64,000 nucleotides of DNA from JAMXLO01 sp963850535 (GTDB lineage: Bacteria; Pseudomonadota; Alphaproteobacteria; Acetobacterales; Acetobacteraceae), in NCBI GenBank assembly GCA_963850535.1, contig CAWKMC010000039.1, forward strand, positions 1-64,000, in the 5' to 3' direction. Position 1 is the stretch's first letter; every line of letters begins with the position of its first letter. Positions 56,116 to 64,000 of this stretch are shown here, piece after piece. The position numbers and the translations under genes were made by a program. A model generated the notes under the pieces. That model was not told the origin of the DNA and searched no databases. It saw nothing but the letters and a program-made list of their open reading frames with translations.

Positions 56116-57348
56116 TCAAAGCGCCGCCTCGTCCGCCGGGATCAACGCGACGGCACAGATTGTCGCCAACAAGCATGCCACAGCTGCGACGGCGAGTGTG
56201 CCGGGCAAGGACCACGTAACCAGCAGTCCCGCCAAGGCCGATCCGATTGGCCCGCCGGACAGGTTGAGGCTCATCGAGATGGCAACCACGCGCCCAAGTT
56301 CCGCGGGATCGGTCCGCCGTTGGCGCAAGGTCAGCACGCCGACATCGATCGGCCCGGCGGCCGCGCCAATTACCATGAGTCCGACAACCAGTCCGGACAG
56401 GCCGAACTCTGCCGCTATCGGCCACACCGCAAAAGCGCTGAGCAACATGCCGAGTCCGATGAAGCGACGCTCGCGGCCGCTCGTCCGCAAGTGGCCCGTA
56501 ACCAGAGCGGTGACGCCACCAACCAGGCCAAGGCCAGCCCAGAGCAAACCAGCGGCCGTTGCGCCACCATCGCCGGGGAAATGTCTTGCGGCGATCACCG
56601 GCACGGCTATGACGAGAATGCCCCAGCAGACGTCGTACAGCGAATACGACAGAGCAAGCCCGCGCAGCGTCGGCTCGGTGGTAACGCGACGCAGCCCGCG
56701 CCACGCCTGTGACAACAGCGGCGCCAAGTGTGGCAGCGACCTTCGGGTCCAACCGATCTGTCCGATGCAGAGAACTGCTGCGGCATAGATCGCAGATATC
56801 GTGCCGAACGCCACGGATGACCCGGCAAGTCCAAAGACCAGCCCAGCCAGCGCCGGGCCGGCCACGTCGGTCAGCCCGTTGATCGATGTGTCCAGCGCAT
56901 TTGCGCGATCCAAGGCGCCAGGCGAGACGAGGCGCGGCAGCAAGGCGCGAATGCCGGCAAAGCTCAGCGGGCTGGTCAGCGAGAAACACCCGGTGAGTGC
57001 CAACAAGACCAGAGCGTTCGTACAGCCAGCCCCGGCCGCTGCCGCCAGCGCAGCCACGAACACAGCGCTCCCGGTCATGTCGACAGCGATCGCCCATGCC
57101 GACCCCACCCGGTCGATCAGCGATCCCGCGATCGGGCTGATGATCAGCCCAGGTGCAACCGCGGCGAATGCCAACCAACCCGCGAGCACGGTCGAGTGCA
57201 CCTGCGTCACGCCGTAGAGCACGATCGCCAGCACGAACATGCGCCCGGCCAGACGGGACAGCAGCGTGGCGGCCAGCAGAGCGCGCACCTCCGCTGCTGC
57301 GAGAAGCTGGCGATATGACGTCAGGTGCGGTAGCGATTCCGGTGCCAT
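56116..57348 (-). CDS. MFS transporter
   Basis: A 410-residue, 12-helix major facilitator: LAGRMFVLAIVLYGVTQ, SPIAGSLIDRVGSAWAIAVD (motif A region) and, in the second half, GHLRTSGRERRFIG. The pattern resembles bacterial efflux or siderophore-export MFS proteins. The ATG at 57348 gives MAPESLPHLTSYRQLL; a longer open frame upstream overlaps the divergent gene and is rejected. Its start codon shares bases with the start codon of the opposite-strand CapA gene. Confidence 0.88.
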   Translation of the reverse strand: MAPESLPHLTSYRQLLAAAEVRALLAATLLSRLAGRMFVLAIVLYGVTQVHSTVLAGWLAFAAVAPGLIISPIAGSLIDRVGSAWAIAVDMTGSAVFVAALAAAAGAGCTNALVLLALTGCFSLTSPLSFAGIRALLPRLVSPGALDRANALDTSINGLTDVAGPALAGLVFGLAGSSVAFGTISAIYAAAVLCIGQIGWTRRSLPHLAPLLSQAWRGLRRVTTEPTLRGLALSYSLYDVCWGILVIAVPVIAARHFPGDGGATAAGLLWAGLGLVGGVTALVTGHLRTSGRERRFIGLGMLLSAFAVWPIAAEFGLSGLVVGLMVIGAAAGPIDVGVLTLRQRRTDPAELGRVVAISMSLNLSGGPIGSALAGLLVTWSLPGTLAVAAVACLLATICAVALIPADEAAL

Positions 57349-58384
57349 GCCAAGGATGATCCTTACCGGCGACGTGAACCTGATGCACGTCGACGACCCC
57401 ACCGTGCCGTTTGCGCGCGTGCAGGACGAGTTCCGCGCCACCGATGTCGTATTCGGCAACCTCGAATGCTGTCTCTACGATCCGCCCCGCGGCCACGCGG
57501 TGGAGAACGAAGGCTTCTTCGCCTCACCGGATATCGGCGGCGAGGCGCTGCGCAGCGCCGGTATCAGCGCAGTCGGCATCGCCAACAACGTGAATTACGG
57601 CGAGGGTGCGATCCTCGCATCGATCGCGCGGCTCGACGCACTCGGCATTCCGCACACCGGCGCCGGCGCCAATGTCGCGGCAGCGCGTGCACCCGCCATC
57701 GTGCAACGCGGCGGCGTCCGCTACGGCTTCCTGCAGCGCAGCTCGGTGTATTGGCCGACCAACCACGAAGCAGGCGCAAACTCCACCGGCATTGCGGTGC
57801 TTCGTGCGCACACCGCGTATCAGGTGCCGATGCACAAGACGCGGCCCGAGATCCCACCGATGAACCGTCCGGGTATTCCGCCGGTCATCATCACCTGGGC
57901 CGATCGCGACTATCTCCGCAGCTTCACCGACGATATCGCGACGCTGCGACAGAATGCCGATGTCGTTGTCGCGTCGTGTCACTGGGGACTGCACAAGGAG
58001 GTGCTCGCCTACATGCCAGAGATCGCGCACGCCGCGATCGATGCCGGTGCCGATCTGGTCATCGGCCACGGCCCGCACTACGCGCTGCCCGTCGAGGTCT
58101 ATCGCGGCAAGGCGATCTTCTACGGACTTGGCAGCTTCTCGTTCCACACCGGCCATGGCGGCCGCAGGCACGGCGACTGGGTCGGCATGATGGTTCGTGC
58201 CGGTATCGATGGCGGCGGGGTCACCAGGCTTGGCCTGCAGTTCGTGCGCCACAACGAACACAACGAGACAGTGCCTTGCCGGCTCGCGGACGAGCATGCC
58301 GAGTTCAACGACATCACAACTCGCAGCGCGCCTTATGGGACGCGCTTCATCGAGCAGGGCGACGAACTATTGATCGTGCTCTGA
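57347..58384 (+). CDS. CapA-family metallophosphatase-like protein
   Basis: A 345-residue protein of the poly-gamma-glutamate capsule CapA family with a calcineurin-like fold: ILTGDVNLMHVDDP, FGNLECCLYD, GIANNVNYGEGAI, SCHWGLHKEV, IGHGPHYALPVEV and GLGSFSFHTG supply the Asp, Asn and His ligands in order. There is no signal peptide, so it is cytoplasmic unless a start is missed. Starts at 57347 or 57356 are both possible. Function beyond the family name is unknown. Confidence 0.88.
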   Translation: MPRMILTGDVNLMHVDDPTVPFARVQDEFRATDVVFGNLECCLYDPPRGHAVENEGFFASPDIGGEALRSAGISAVGIANNVNYGEGAILASIARLDALGIPHTGAGANVAAARAPAIVQRGGVRYGFLQRSSVYWPTNHEAGANSTGIAVLRAHTAYQVPMHKTRPEIPPMNRPGIPPVIITWADRDYLRSFTDDIATLRQNADVVVASCHWGLHKEVLAYMPEIAHAAIDAGADLVIGHGPHYALPVEVYRGKAIFYGLGSFSFHTGHGGRRHGDWVGMMVRAGIDGGGVTRLGLQFVRHNEHNETVPCRLADEHAEFNDITTRSAPYGTRFIEQGDELLIVL

Positions 58385-58436
58385 TAGAGCGCGATCGCTT
58401 GAGGCGAAATCGTCGGAAAGCGTGAATCGCGCTCTA
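58385..58436. repeat. extragenic palindrome with AGAGCGCGAT arms
   Basis: TAGAGCGCGAT (58385-58395) and ATCGCGCTCTA (58426-58436) are exact inverted copies 30 bases apart, starting one base after the capA stop. The form, a conserved terminal inverted repeat with a structured 50-bp body between convergent genes, is that of the small dispersed palindromes of alphaproteobacteria. It probably also terminates transcription in both directions. Confidence 0.7.
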
Positions 58437-58450
58437 CATCAATCAGTTGC

Positions 58451-59545
58451 TCAGCCGCGGCCGGGCATCGGCGGAGGCTCGGTCTCCTTGCCGCTCGGAC
58501 GTGCGGCGACACGATCAAACCACGCAGCGACGTTGGGCGATGCCTTCACCATCTCGCTGCTTTCCGGCAGCAGCCGCATGTAGTGCATCGTCGGCAGCAG
58601 GAAGGCATCGGCAACCGTCCAGCTATCACCGGCCAGATAGTCCCGCGTGCCAAGCTCACGATTCAACCACGCGAATATCTCGCGCATCTTCGGCAACGCC
58701 GCGTCGATCTTCGCACGGTCAGGGGCACCATCCGGGAGACCGGAAAAGAAGTGCGCCGCCAGGTACTGACGTACCACGAGCGGATCGATTGCCGTGTTGT
58801 GCAGCGAGATCCATTGTTCGGTCCGAGCGGCGCCCGGAGCGTCGCGCGGTATCAGAGGTGGACCGTCGAACGCGCGATCGACATAGGCGCAGATTGCGCT
58901 CAACTCGCACAATGTAACCTCGCCATGTCGCATGGCCGGAATCTTGCCCAAGGGGTGAACGGCGTCCACCTCGGGCGTGTGTGGCCGGGCCGGCGTCAAC
59001 GTGTACGGCACGCCCTTCTCCATACATGCAATGCGTGCAGTGCGGACGAAGTTGCTTTGTGGTGCGCCGATGATTTCCAGTGTCGCCATTGCCCTTCCTC
59101 CCTGTTGCAGAACCTTGGTCATGTAGACACGGTCGAAGCCTTTTTCGCTGATCCGACGCGTCTCGATGTAGCCGACGCGACGATACAGCGCGATGTTCTC
59201 CGTCATCAGGACATGCGTGTATAGATGAATGTCATGACAGCCGAGCCGGCTGGCTTCGGCTTCGGCGAACTGCATCAGCACGCGGCCATGACCCTTGCCC
59301 TGACATTGCGGCAGCACTGCGATGTTGTCGAGCAGCAGGCCGGCTGCGGCCTCTTCCAGCACGAGAACTCCAACGATGGTGCCGACATCCTCCAGCACCC
59401 ATGCCTGCCGATCGGCGATACGCCGCGCATAATCGTCCAGCATCGGTCCAGGTGGCTTGCCGATGCGATCGATGTAATGCGCGTAGGCCGCGTGGACCAC
59501 GTCGCGCATAACGGCTGCCTCATGCGGCAGGGCAAGACGGATCAT
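58451..59545 (-). CDS. GNAT acetyltransferase fused in frame to glutathione S-transferase
   Basis: One 364-residue open frame. Residues 1-146 are a GNAT acetyltransferase (LLLDNIAVLPQCQGKGHGRVLM contains the acetyl-CoA-binding Q-x-x-G-x-G, then LYRRVGYIETRRIS). Residues 153-364 are a complete 212-residue glutathione S-transferase (MATLEIIGAPQSNFVRTARIA; HPLGKIPAMRHGEVTLCELSAICAYVDRAF). A good ribosome-binding site (GGGAGGA, 59096-59102) precedes the GST ATG at 59089, and codon 147 is CAA where a TAA would end the GNAT part. Two genes with a lost stop is likelier than a designed fusion; the GST may still be made from its own start. Confidence 0.75.
   Translation of the reverse strand: MIRLALPHEAAVMRDVVHAAYAHYIDRIGKPPGPMLDDYARRIADRQAWVLEDVGTIVGVLVLEEAAAGLLLDNIAVLPQCQGKGHGRVLMQFAEAEASRLGCHDIHLYTHVLMTENIALYRRVGYIETRRISEKGFDRVYMTKVLQQGGRAMATLEIIGAPQSNFVRTARIACMEKGVPYTLTPARPHTPEVDAVHPLGKIPAMRHGEVTLCELSAICAYVDRAFDGPPLIPRDAPGAARTEQWISLHNTAIDPLVVRQYLAAHFFSGLPDGAPDRAKIDAALPKMREIFAWLNRELGTRDYLAGDSWTVADAFLLPTMHYMRLLPESSEMVKASPNVAAWFDRVAARPSGKETEPPPMPGRG
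59096..59102 (-). promoter_or_regulatory. internal ribosome-binding site before GST start
   Basis: GGGAGGA on the minus strand, six bases before the ATG at 59089, inside the fused GNAT-GST frame. It allows independent translation of the GST part and shows that the two domains were separate genes. Confidence 0.7.
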
Positions 59546-61047
59546 GCCGCCCGCTCGCGGGCGGCCTCGGTCGCGGCCTCGAGGCCCATGGCCTGCGCCA
59601 GCCGGTCCAGCCGGCGCACCACGCTTTCGCCGGCGAACACGCCGCTGTCCTCCTCCAGGCGCAGGACGAGCCGGCTGCCCGAAAGCTGCAGCGCGGTCCC
59701 GGCCAGCAGATCAGGGGTGCCCGCCGACAGCGTGTAGGCCAGACGCAGCGCCACGCCGAGAACCTCGGCGCGATGCGCGCTCGCCACGTCCAGCAACAGG
59801 CGCGCAGGACGCAAGAAGCCAGCGTCGGTATCCACCTCGTAGCGCATGGCAGTAACCAGCGCGAGGAATGCCCGCGCATGGTGGTCCAGCCCGATCCCCG
59901 GCTGGCGCAATACCCGCAGGAATGCCTGCTCCGCACGGAACTCCGGATGGTCATGGCTGCCGATATCGGACATCCAGCAGGCGGCCTCGCGCAGCCGCCG
60001 AGGCTCACCGGTCTCGCCGGGAAACAGCGGATCGGTCCAGGCGAGCAAGGCCGGCGGCAGGTTCGGATCGCGACCCAGTCGTGCCGCCAGTTCCTGCCCG
60101 GCAGCGAGCAGTGGGTCCTGCTGCCTGATCGCCTCTGGCATCCGCTGCATGAACCAGCCTTCGCGCAGGCCGCTGGCACTGAACACCACCCGGCGTACGC
60201 CGGTCGCCCGCAGCACGCGCCGCAGCACCACCGCCGCGTATGGCAGATCGTCTATACGACGACGCGACAGGCCTGGCAGACGCTCCAGCGCACGCCGGCC
60301 GGCCCCGGCGATCACGCCGGTCAGGTCGCGCGCCTCCTCGCGGCTGATGGTGTAGTGGTGCACCATCTGCAGCGGATACCCGGTTTGCGCCATGTGGATG
60401 CGCGCCAGTGCGCGCCAGGCGCCCCCCACCAAATAGAGGTCCCGCCCTGTGCCCCCGGCGAGCCATGGCACCGTGGCAAGATCGGCCTCGGCGATCGCCC
60501 GTGCGCGGATGGGTTCGCCACCGGCCCGATCCGCCAGACGGATCGCCCCAAGACTCAGCGTTTCAGAGACATCGCGCGCGCCCCGGTCCAGCCGAACCAG
60601 CTCCAGCGATCCGCCGCCGATGTCGGCGAGGATGCCGTCTGCAGTGGGGATCCCGCACAGCATTCCCATTGCGGAATACTCTGCTTCCGTGATCCCGGAC
60701 AGAACGTGGATCGGCACGCCCGCCAAGCGCGCCTGCAGACCCGCAACAAAGTCGGGGCCGTTGCGCGCGTCGCGCACTGCGGCTGTCGCCAGTATCTCGA
60801 ACACCTCGGCGCCCATGGCGCGCGCCACCGCGCGATAGCGATGGAGCACGGTGAGTGCCTGCCCCATCCCTTCTTCGTTCAGCCGTCCGGTGGTTTGCAA
60901 CCCGCGGCCCAGCCGCAACACGGCCTTTTCATTGAAGATTGCCACCGGGTTGCGACATTGCCCCTCGAACACCACGAGGCGCACCGAGTTCGATCCGAGA
61001 TCAACCACAGCGCAGCGCGGCGCGTCGGCAGGCGGCAGGAATGGCAT
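59542..61047 (-). CDS. ppx: exopolyphosphatase (Ppx/GppA family)
   Basis: A 501-residue ASKHA-fold enzyme that removes phosphate from polyphosphate ends or pppGpp. VVDLGSNSVRLVVFE is the first phosphate-binding loop, ATAAVRDARNG and LSGITEAEYSAMG the conserved middle motifs, and LADIGGGSLELVRL the second loop with GGGS. The C-terminal 200 residues form the HD-like helical part. It follows ppk by 4 bp, so synthesis and breakdown of polyphosphate are co-expressed, and its stop overlaps the GNAT start (ATGA). Confidence 0.93.
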   Translation of the reverse strand: MPFLPPADAPRCAVVDLGSNSVRLVVFEGQCRNPVAIFNEKAVLRLGRGLQTTGRLNEEGMGQALTVLHRYRAVARAMGAEVFEILATAAVRDARNGPDFVAGLQARLAGVPIHVLSGITEAEYSAMGMLCGIPTADGILADIGGGSLELVRLDRGARDVSETLSLGAIRLADRAGGEPIRARAIAEADLATVPWLAGGTGRDLYLVGGAWRALARIHMAQTGYPLQMVHHYTISREEARDLTGVIAGAGRRALERLPGLSRRRIDDLPYAAVVLRRVLRATGVRRVVFSASGLREGWFMQRMPEAIRQQDPLLAAGQELAARLGRDPNLPPALLAWTDPLFPGETGEPRRLREAACWMSDIGSHDHPEFRAEQAFLRVLRQPGIGLDHHARAFLALVTAMRYEVDTDAGFLRPARLLLDVASAHRAEVLGVALRLAYTLSAGTPDLLAGTALQLSGSRLVLRLEEDSGVFAGESVVRRLDRLAQAMGLEAATEAARERAA

Positions 61048-61051
61048 ACGA

Positions 61052-63286
61052 TCAATCCTGGTTCACACGATCCGGGCGACGATGGTTTCCAAGCGGGGAG
61101 GCGACCGCCGATCCGTGCAACGCCGACCCCCGCCCTGACAGCGAAGGATTGGTCATGAAGTAATCGTGCGCCGACATCGGCTTTTTGCCCGGCGCGACGC
61201 GCTTCCAAATGCCGTCAGGATGCAGTTCCCATGACTGCATCGAATCTTTCAGATTGACCACCATGATCTGGTCCAGCACCTGCGCGTGCACCGTCGGATT
61301 GTGGATCGGCACCAGGGTCTCGACCCGCCAGTCCATGTTGCGCACCATCCAGTCCGCCGAACTGATGAACACGCGTGCATGCCTACTCGGCAAGGCGTGA
61401 CCGTTGCCGAACACCAGGATGCGGCTGTGCTCCAGAAACCGACCAACGATCGACTTGATACGGATGTTCTCCGACAGGCCTGGGACGCCGGGACGCAGGC
61501 AGCAGATGCCGCGGACCACCCCCATCACCTTCACCCCGGCGCGCGAAGCGTCATACAGCAGGTCGATCAAGCCCTCATCGACCAGCGAATTCATTTTCAG
61601 CCAGATGCCGGCGGGGCGGCCGGCATGCGCGAACGCGATCTCGCGCCTGATCAGCTCGGTCAGGACCGCGCGCAGGGTCAACGGACTGAAGGCGAGCGCG
61701 TCCATCAGTTCCGGACGTGCATAGCCGGTCATGTAATTGAACAGCCGCGCGGCATCACGGGTCAGATCCGGATCGACGGTGAAGAACGACAGGTCGGTGT
61801 AGATACGCGCGGTGATCGGATGATAATTGCCGGTGCCGAAATGCGCATAGGAGCGCACGCCGGTGCCCTCGCGGCGTACGACGAGCGACAGCTTGGCGTG
61901 TGTCTTCAGCTCGGCGAAGCCATACACCACCTGCACGCCGGCTGCTTCAAGACTGCGGGCGAGGCGGATGTTCATCTCTTCATCGAACCGCGCACGCAGC
62001 TCCACCACGGCGGTGACGAACTTGCCCGCTTCGGCGGCCTCGATCAGCGCCTTGACGATCGGTGAGTCGCGGCTGGTGCGGTACAGCGTCTGCTTCACCG
62101 CGATCACACTGGGATCCTGCGCCGCCTGACGCAGGAATTGCACCACGACGTCGAAGCTTTCGAACGGATGGTGGACGATGATGTCTTTGGCGCGGATGGC
62201 GGCAAAACAGTCGCCGCCGAAGTCGCGGATGCGTTCGGGGAAGCGCGGCGTGTACGGCGGGAACAGCAGGTCCGGCCGATCATCCACGATCAGCTGCTTC
62301 AGATCGACGACGCCGAGAATGCCATCGGCCACATGTGTCTCGTCGGACGTGGCGCCGGTCTCCGCCGCGACAAGAGCGCGGAGTTCATCCGGCATTCTGG
62401 CGTTGAGCGCCAGGTGGATCGCCACGCCGCGCCGCCGACGTTTCAGTGCGGTCTCGTACGACCGCACCAGGTCTTCGGCTTCCTCCTCGAACTCCACATC
62501 CGTGTCGCGGATCAGTCGGAAGATGCCATGTCCGGTGATGCGAAACCCCGGGAAAATCCGATCGAGAAACATCGTGACCAGGTCGTCGAGGATCACGAAA
62601 CGGATAAGCCCAGGGGCGGTGCCAGGAAGGCGGATGAACCGATCCACCTGGCTGGGCAGCGGCAGCAGCGCCCGCATGCCCTGGCCGTCTTCCTCCCGCA
62701 GCAAAAGCAGGGCCATCACCAGGCCCATGTTCGGGATGAACGGGAACGGATGCGCCGGATCGATCGCCAAAGGCGTCAGGACCGGAAACACCCGCTCCAT
62801 GAACCACGCCTCGAGCCATTTGACGTCGTCGGGCGTCAGGTGCGACGGCTCGCAGACTTCGATCCCGGCCGCTCGCAACAGCTCCCGCAATTCGCGCCAG
62901 ACCCTCTGCTGGTCGGCGAGCAGTGCTTCGGCCCGCACCTTGATCTCGGTGAGTTGCTGTGCCGGCGTCCGGCCGTCCGGGGAAACCGCCGTCACCCCCG
63001 CCTTTGCCTGGCCGATCAGACCGGCGACGCGCACCGAATAGAATTCGTCCAGGTTGGAAGCGCCGATCGAAACGAAGCGCAACCGTTCGAGCAGCGGGTG
63101 ACGCGGGTTCTCTGCCTCTTCCAAGACCCGGTGGTTGAAGTCGAGCCAGGAGAGCTCGCGATTGATGAACCGCTCCGGGCTGTCCCGCGCGATGACGGAC
63201 TGCGGCTGTTGCGGTTCCGGCGGCCGCTCCAATGCCACCGCCTCATGACCCTTCACCAGCGTGTCTTGGTCGGCCGATCTGTCCAT
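61052..63286 (-). CDS. ppk: polyphosphate kinase 1
   Basis: A 744-residue PPK1 that polymerises ATP gamma-phosphates. RFINRELSWLDFNHRVLEEA marks the N-domain, HHPFESFDVVVQFLRQA and AVKQTLYRTSRDSPIVKAL the phospholipase-D-like fold, SYAHFGTGNYHP holds the phosphorylated His, and SSADWMVRNMDWRVE the second His-containing motif region near the C-terminus. Length is normal. It follows hda by 9 bp. Confidence 0.95.
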   Translation of the reverse strand: MDRSADQDTLVKGHEAVALERPPEPQQPQSVIARDSPERFINRELSWLDFNHRVLEEAENPRHPLLERLRFVSIGASNLDEFYSVRVAGLIGQAKAGVTAVSPDGRTPAQQLTEIKVRAEALLADQQRVWRELRELLRAAGIEVCEPSHLTPDDVKWLEAWFMERVFPVLTPLAIDPAHPFPFIPNMGLVMALLLLREEDGQGMRALLPLPSQVDRFIRLPGTAPGLIRFVILDDLVTMFLDRIFPGFRITGHGIFRLIRDTDVEFEEEAEDLVRSYETALKRRRRGVAIHLALNARMPDELRALVAAETGATSDETHVADGILGVVDLKQLIVDDRPDLLFPPYTPRFPERIRDFGGDCFAAIRAKDIIVHHPFESFDVVVQFLRQAAQDPSVIAVKQTLYRTSRDSPIVKALIEAAEAGKFVTAVVELRARFDEEMNIRLARSLEAAGVQVVYGFAELKTHAKLSLVVRREGTGVRSYAHFGTGNYHPITARIYTDLSFFTVDPDLTRDAARLFNYMTGYARPELMDALAFSPLTLRAVLTELIRREIAFAHAGRPAGIWLKMNSLVDEGLIDLLYDASRAGVKVMGVVRGICCLRPGVPGLSENIRIKSIVGRFLEHSRILVFGNGHALPSRHARVFISSADWMVRNMDWRVETLVPIHNPTVHAQVLDQIMVVNLKDSMQSWELHPDGIWKRVAPGKKPMSAHDYFMTNPSLSGRGSALHGSAVASPLGNHRRPDRVNQD

Positions 63287-63295
63287 GCAGCAATC

Positions 63296-64000
63296 CTACA
63301 GGAGAGCCTCGCCTTCTCGCGAGGGGGTGACCTCTGTCTCCGAAATTTCATCCGGGGCCAGAATGTCTTGCAGTACTTCCGCGGCGAATCGCGCCGTGAT
63401 GTTGCGGTGCCGGTCGAGCGCCGCCTGATCCAGCCGCTCGACCGCGTCGCCCAGAGCCGCGGCGCTCCGCGGCAGGCGCCGCACCAGCCAATCCTGCACG
63501 GTCTCCGGCAGGCGAAGCTGTCGGTCGGCGAGCAACCGGGCGAGCAGCGATCGCAGCAGATCATCCTCGGCTGGGCCGATCTCCGCCGCAGTGATGGCGC
63601 GCAATCGACTGGCAAGATCGGGCAGGTGGACTGGCCAGCGGGCCGGCGGCAGGCGGGCGGCCAGCAGCACGGGCAGTCCGGCCTCCCCCGCGGCGTTCAG
63701 GAGGTGCAGCAGGGCGGCTTCATCCGCAATGGCGTCAGCATCATCGAGCGCGACGCCGGTGGTGGGCGGCGCGGGGAGCCCAGACAGTTCTGGCCCATGA
63801 CAGAGCTCGGCGCCGGTGCGGCTCGCCCAGATGTGCAGCAGATGGGTCTTGCCCCGTCCAGCCTCGCCCCACAGCGCCAGACGATGGTTCGGCCACGCTT
63901 CGGTGCGGCGCAGCCACGCCCAGGCCTCCGCGTTCGATGGAGCCAGGCGGAAATCCGCCTCCGCGAACCGTGGGCCGCGAAAGATCGGCAGCGTCAGCTG
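63296..64000 (-). CDS. hda: DnaA-related Hda-like regulatory protein, 5' end cut by window edge
   Basis: The visible 234 residues end the protein; the start lies beyond the right edge. PSNAEAWAWLRR, then WGEAGRGKTHLLHIWA (Walker A of the DnaA family), VALDDADAI (Walker B-like, DD) and the C-terminal DLASRLRA with sensor-2-like helices show a DnaA domain III ATPase without the DNA-binding domain IV. Such proteins stimulate DnaA-ATP hydrolysis with the beta clamp. Its place upstream of ppk is typical of Rhodospirillales. Confidence 0.85.
   Translation of the reverse strand, partial: QLTLPIFRGPRFAEADFRLAPSNAEAWAWLRRTEAWPNHRLALWGEAGRGKTHLLHIWASRTGAELCHGPELSGLPAPPTTGVALDDADAIADEAALLHLLNAAGEAGLPVLLAARLPPARWPVHLPDLASRLRAITAAEIGPAEDDLLRSLLARLLADRQLRLPETVQDWLVRRLPRSAAALGDAVERLDQAALDRHRNITARFAAEVLQDILAPDEISETEVTPSREGEALL

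Noticed and set aside
59773..61158. 461-codon plus-strand open frame over ppx
   Set aside because: Antisense shadow of ppx, which has complete Ppx/GppA motifs.
1..64000. CRISPR arrays, tRNA or rRNA genes, intact insertion sequences, prophage
   Set aside because: No direct-repeat arrays, cloverleaf or transposase-like sequence could be recognised by reading.

Overview
The window is GC-rich, densely packed DNA from what looks like an alphaproteobacterium, most likely Rhodospirillales/Acetobacteraceae-like. The reasons are an hda - ppk - ppx run at the right edge, a hisB - hisH - hisA - hisF - hisE cluster interleaved with DUF2628, GNAT and HIT genes, a broad set of catabolic CoA-transferase, VOC and ABC genes, and GGGCTTGACCCG-type extragenic palindromes. 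This assignment is inference; no rRNA or tRNA gene is visible. I see no CRISPR array, phage or intact insertion sequence.

Layout. 1-4.1 kb: miscellaneous enzymes (VOC, SDR, L,D-transpeptidase, flavin monooxygenase) and a TRIC-type channel gene with an internal stop. 4.2-9.2 kb: a siroheme and sulfite-reduction operon (precorrin-2 dehydrogenase, cobA, cysJ, cysI, small membrane protein). 9.4-12.2 kb: a single-heme outer-membrane barrel resembling the fused cytochrome-porin Cyc2, then a TIGR03118-family protein. 12.2-20.2 kb: catabolic genes (crotonase, enolase-superfamily dehydratase, soxR with a SoxR-box promoter driving a VOC gene, alpha/beta hydrolase, solute-binding protein, two-subunit 3-oxoacid CoA-transferase). 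20.3-23.6 kb: HlyD-like protein plus a cellulose-synthase-like glycosyltransferase with a C-terminal PilZ domain. 23.7-34.5 kb: MHS transporter, hydrolases, non-catalytic thiolase plus DUF35 partner, tandem paralogous lipoproteins, EamA exporter, CoA-transferase and PrpD-family gene. 34.5-42.3 kb: a same-strand run (VOC dioxygenase-like, RidA, FAH-family hydratase, xanthine-dehydrogenase large subunit, HpaB-like monooxygenase, RraA-like aldolase) that reads as an aromatic or N-heteroaromatic degradation pathway. 42.5-50.3 kb: a sugar-type ABC importer divergent from an oxalyl-CoA-decarboxylase/2-hydroxyacyl-CoA-lyase-like enzyme with its CoA-transferase. 50.3-55.1 kb: histidine biosynthesis. 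55.3-58.4 kb: HpaI-like aldolase, MFS transporter, CapA-like protein. 58.4-64 kb: GST/GNAT, ppx, ppk, hda (cut by the right edge).

The most striking property of the sequence is the number of broken reading frames. I count about 18 apparent single-base insertions, 2 apparent deletions, 2 in-frame stop codons and 1 likely lost stop, all in genes whose other frame continues the expected protein with catalytic residues intact. They cluster around 29.5-31.8 kb and 36-39.6 kb. The strong insertion bias suggests uncorrected sequencing or assembly indels more than genome decay, but reads are needed to tell. I annotate these genes over their full reconstructed span and type them as pseudogenes.
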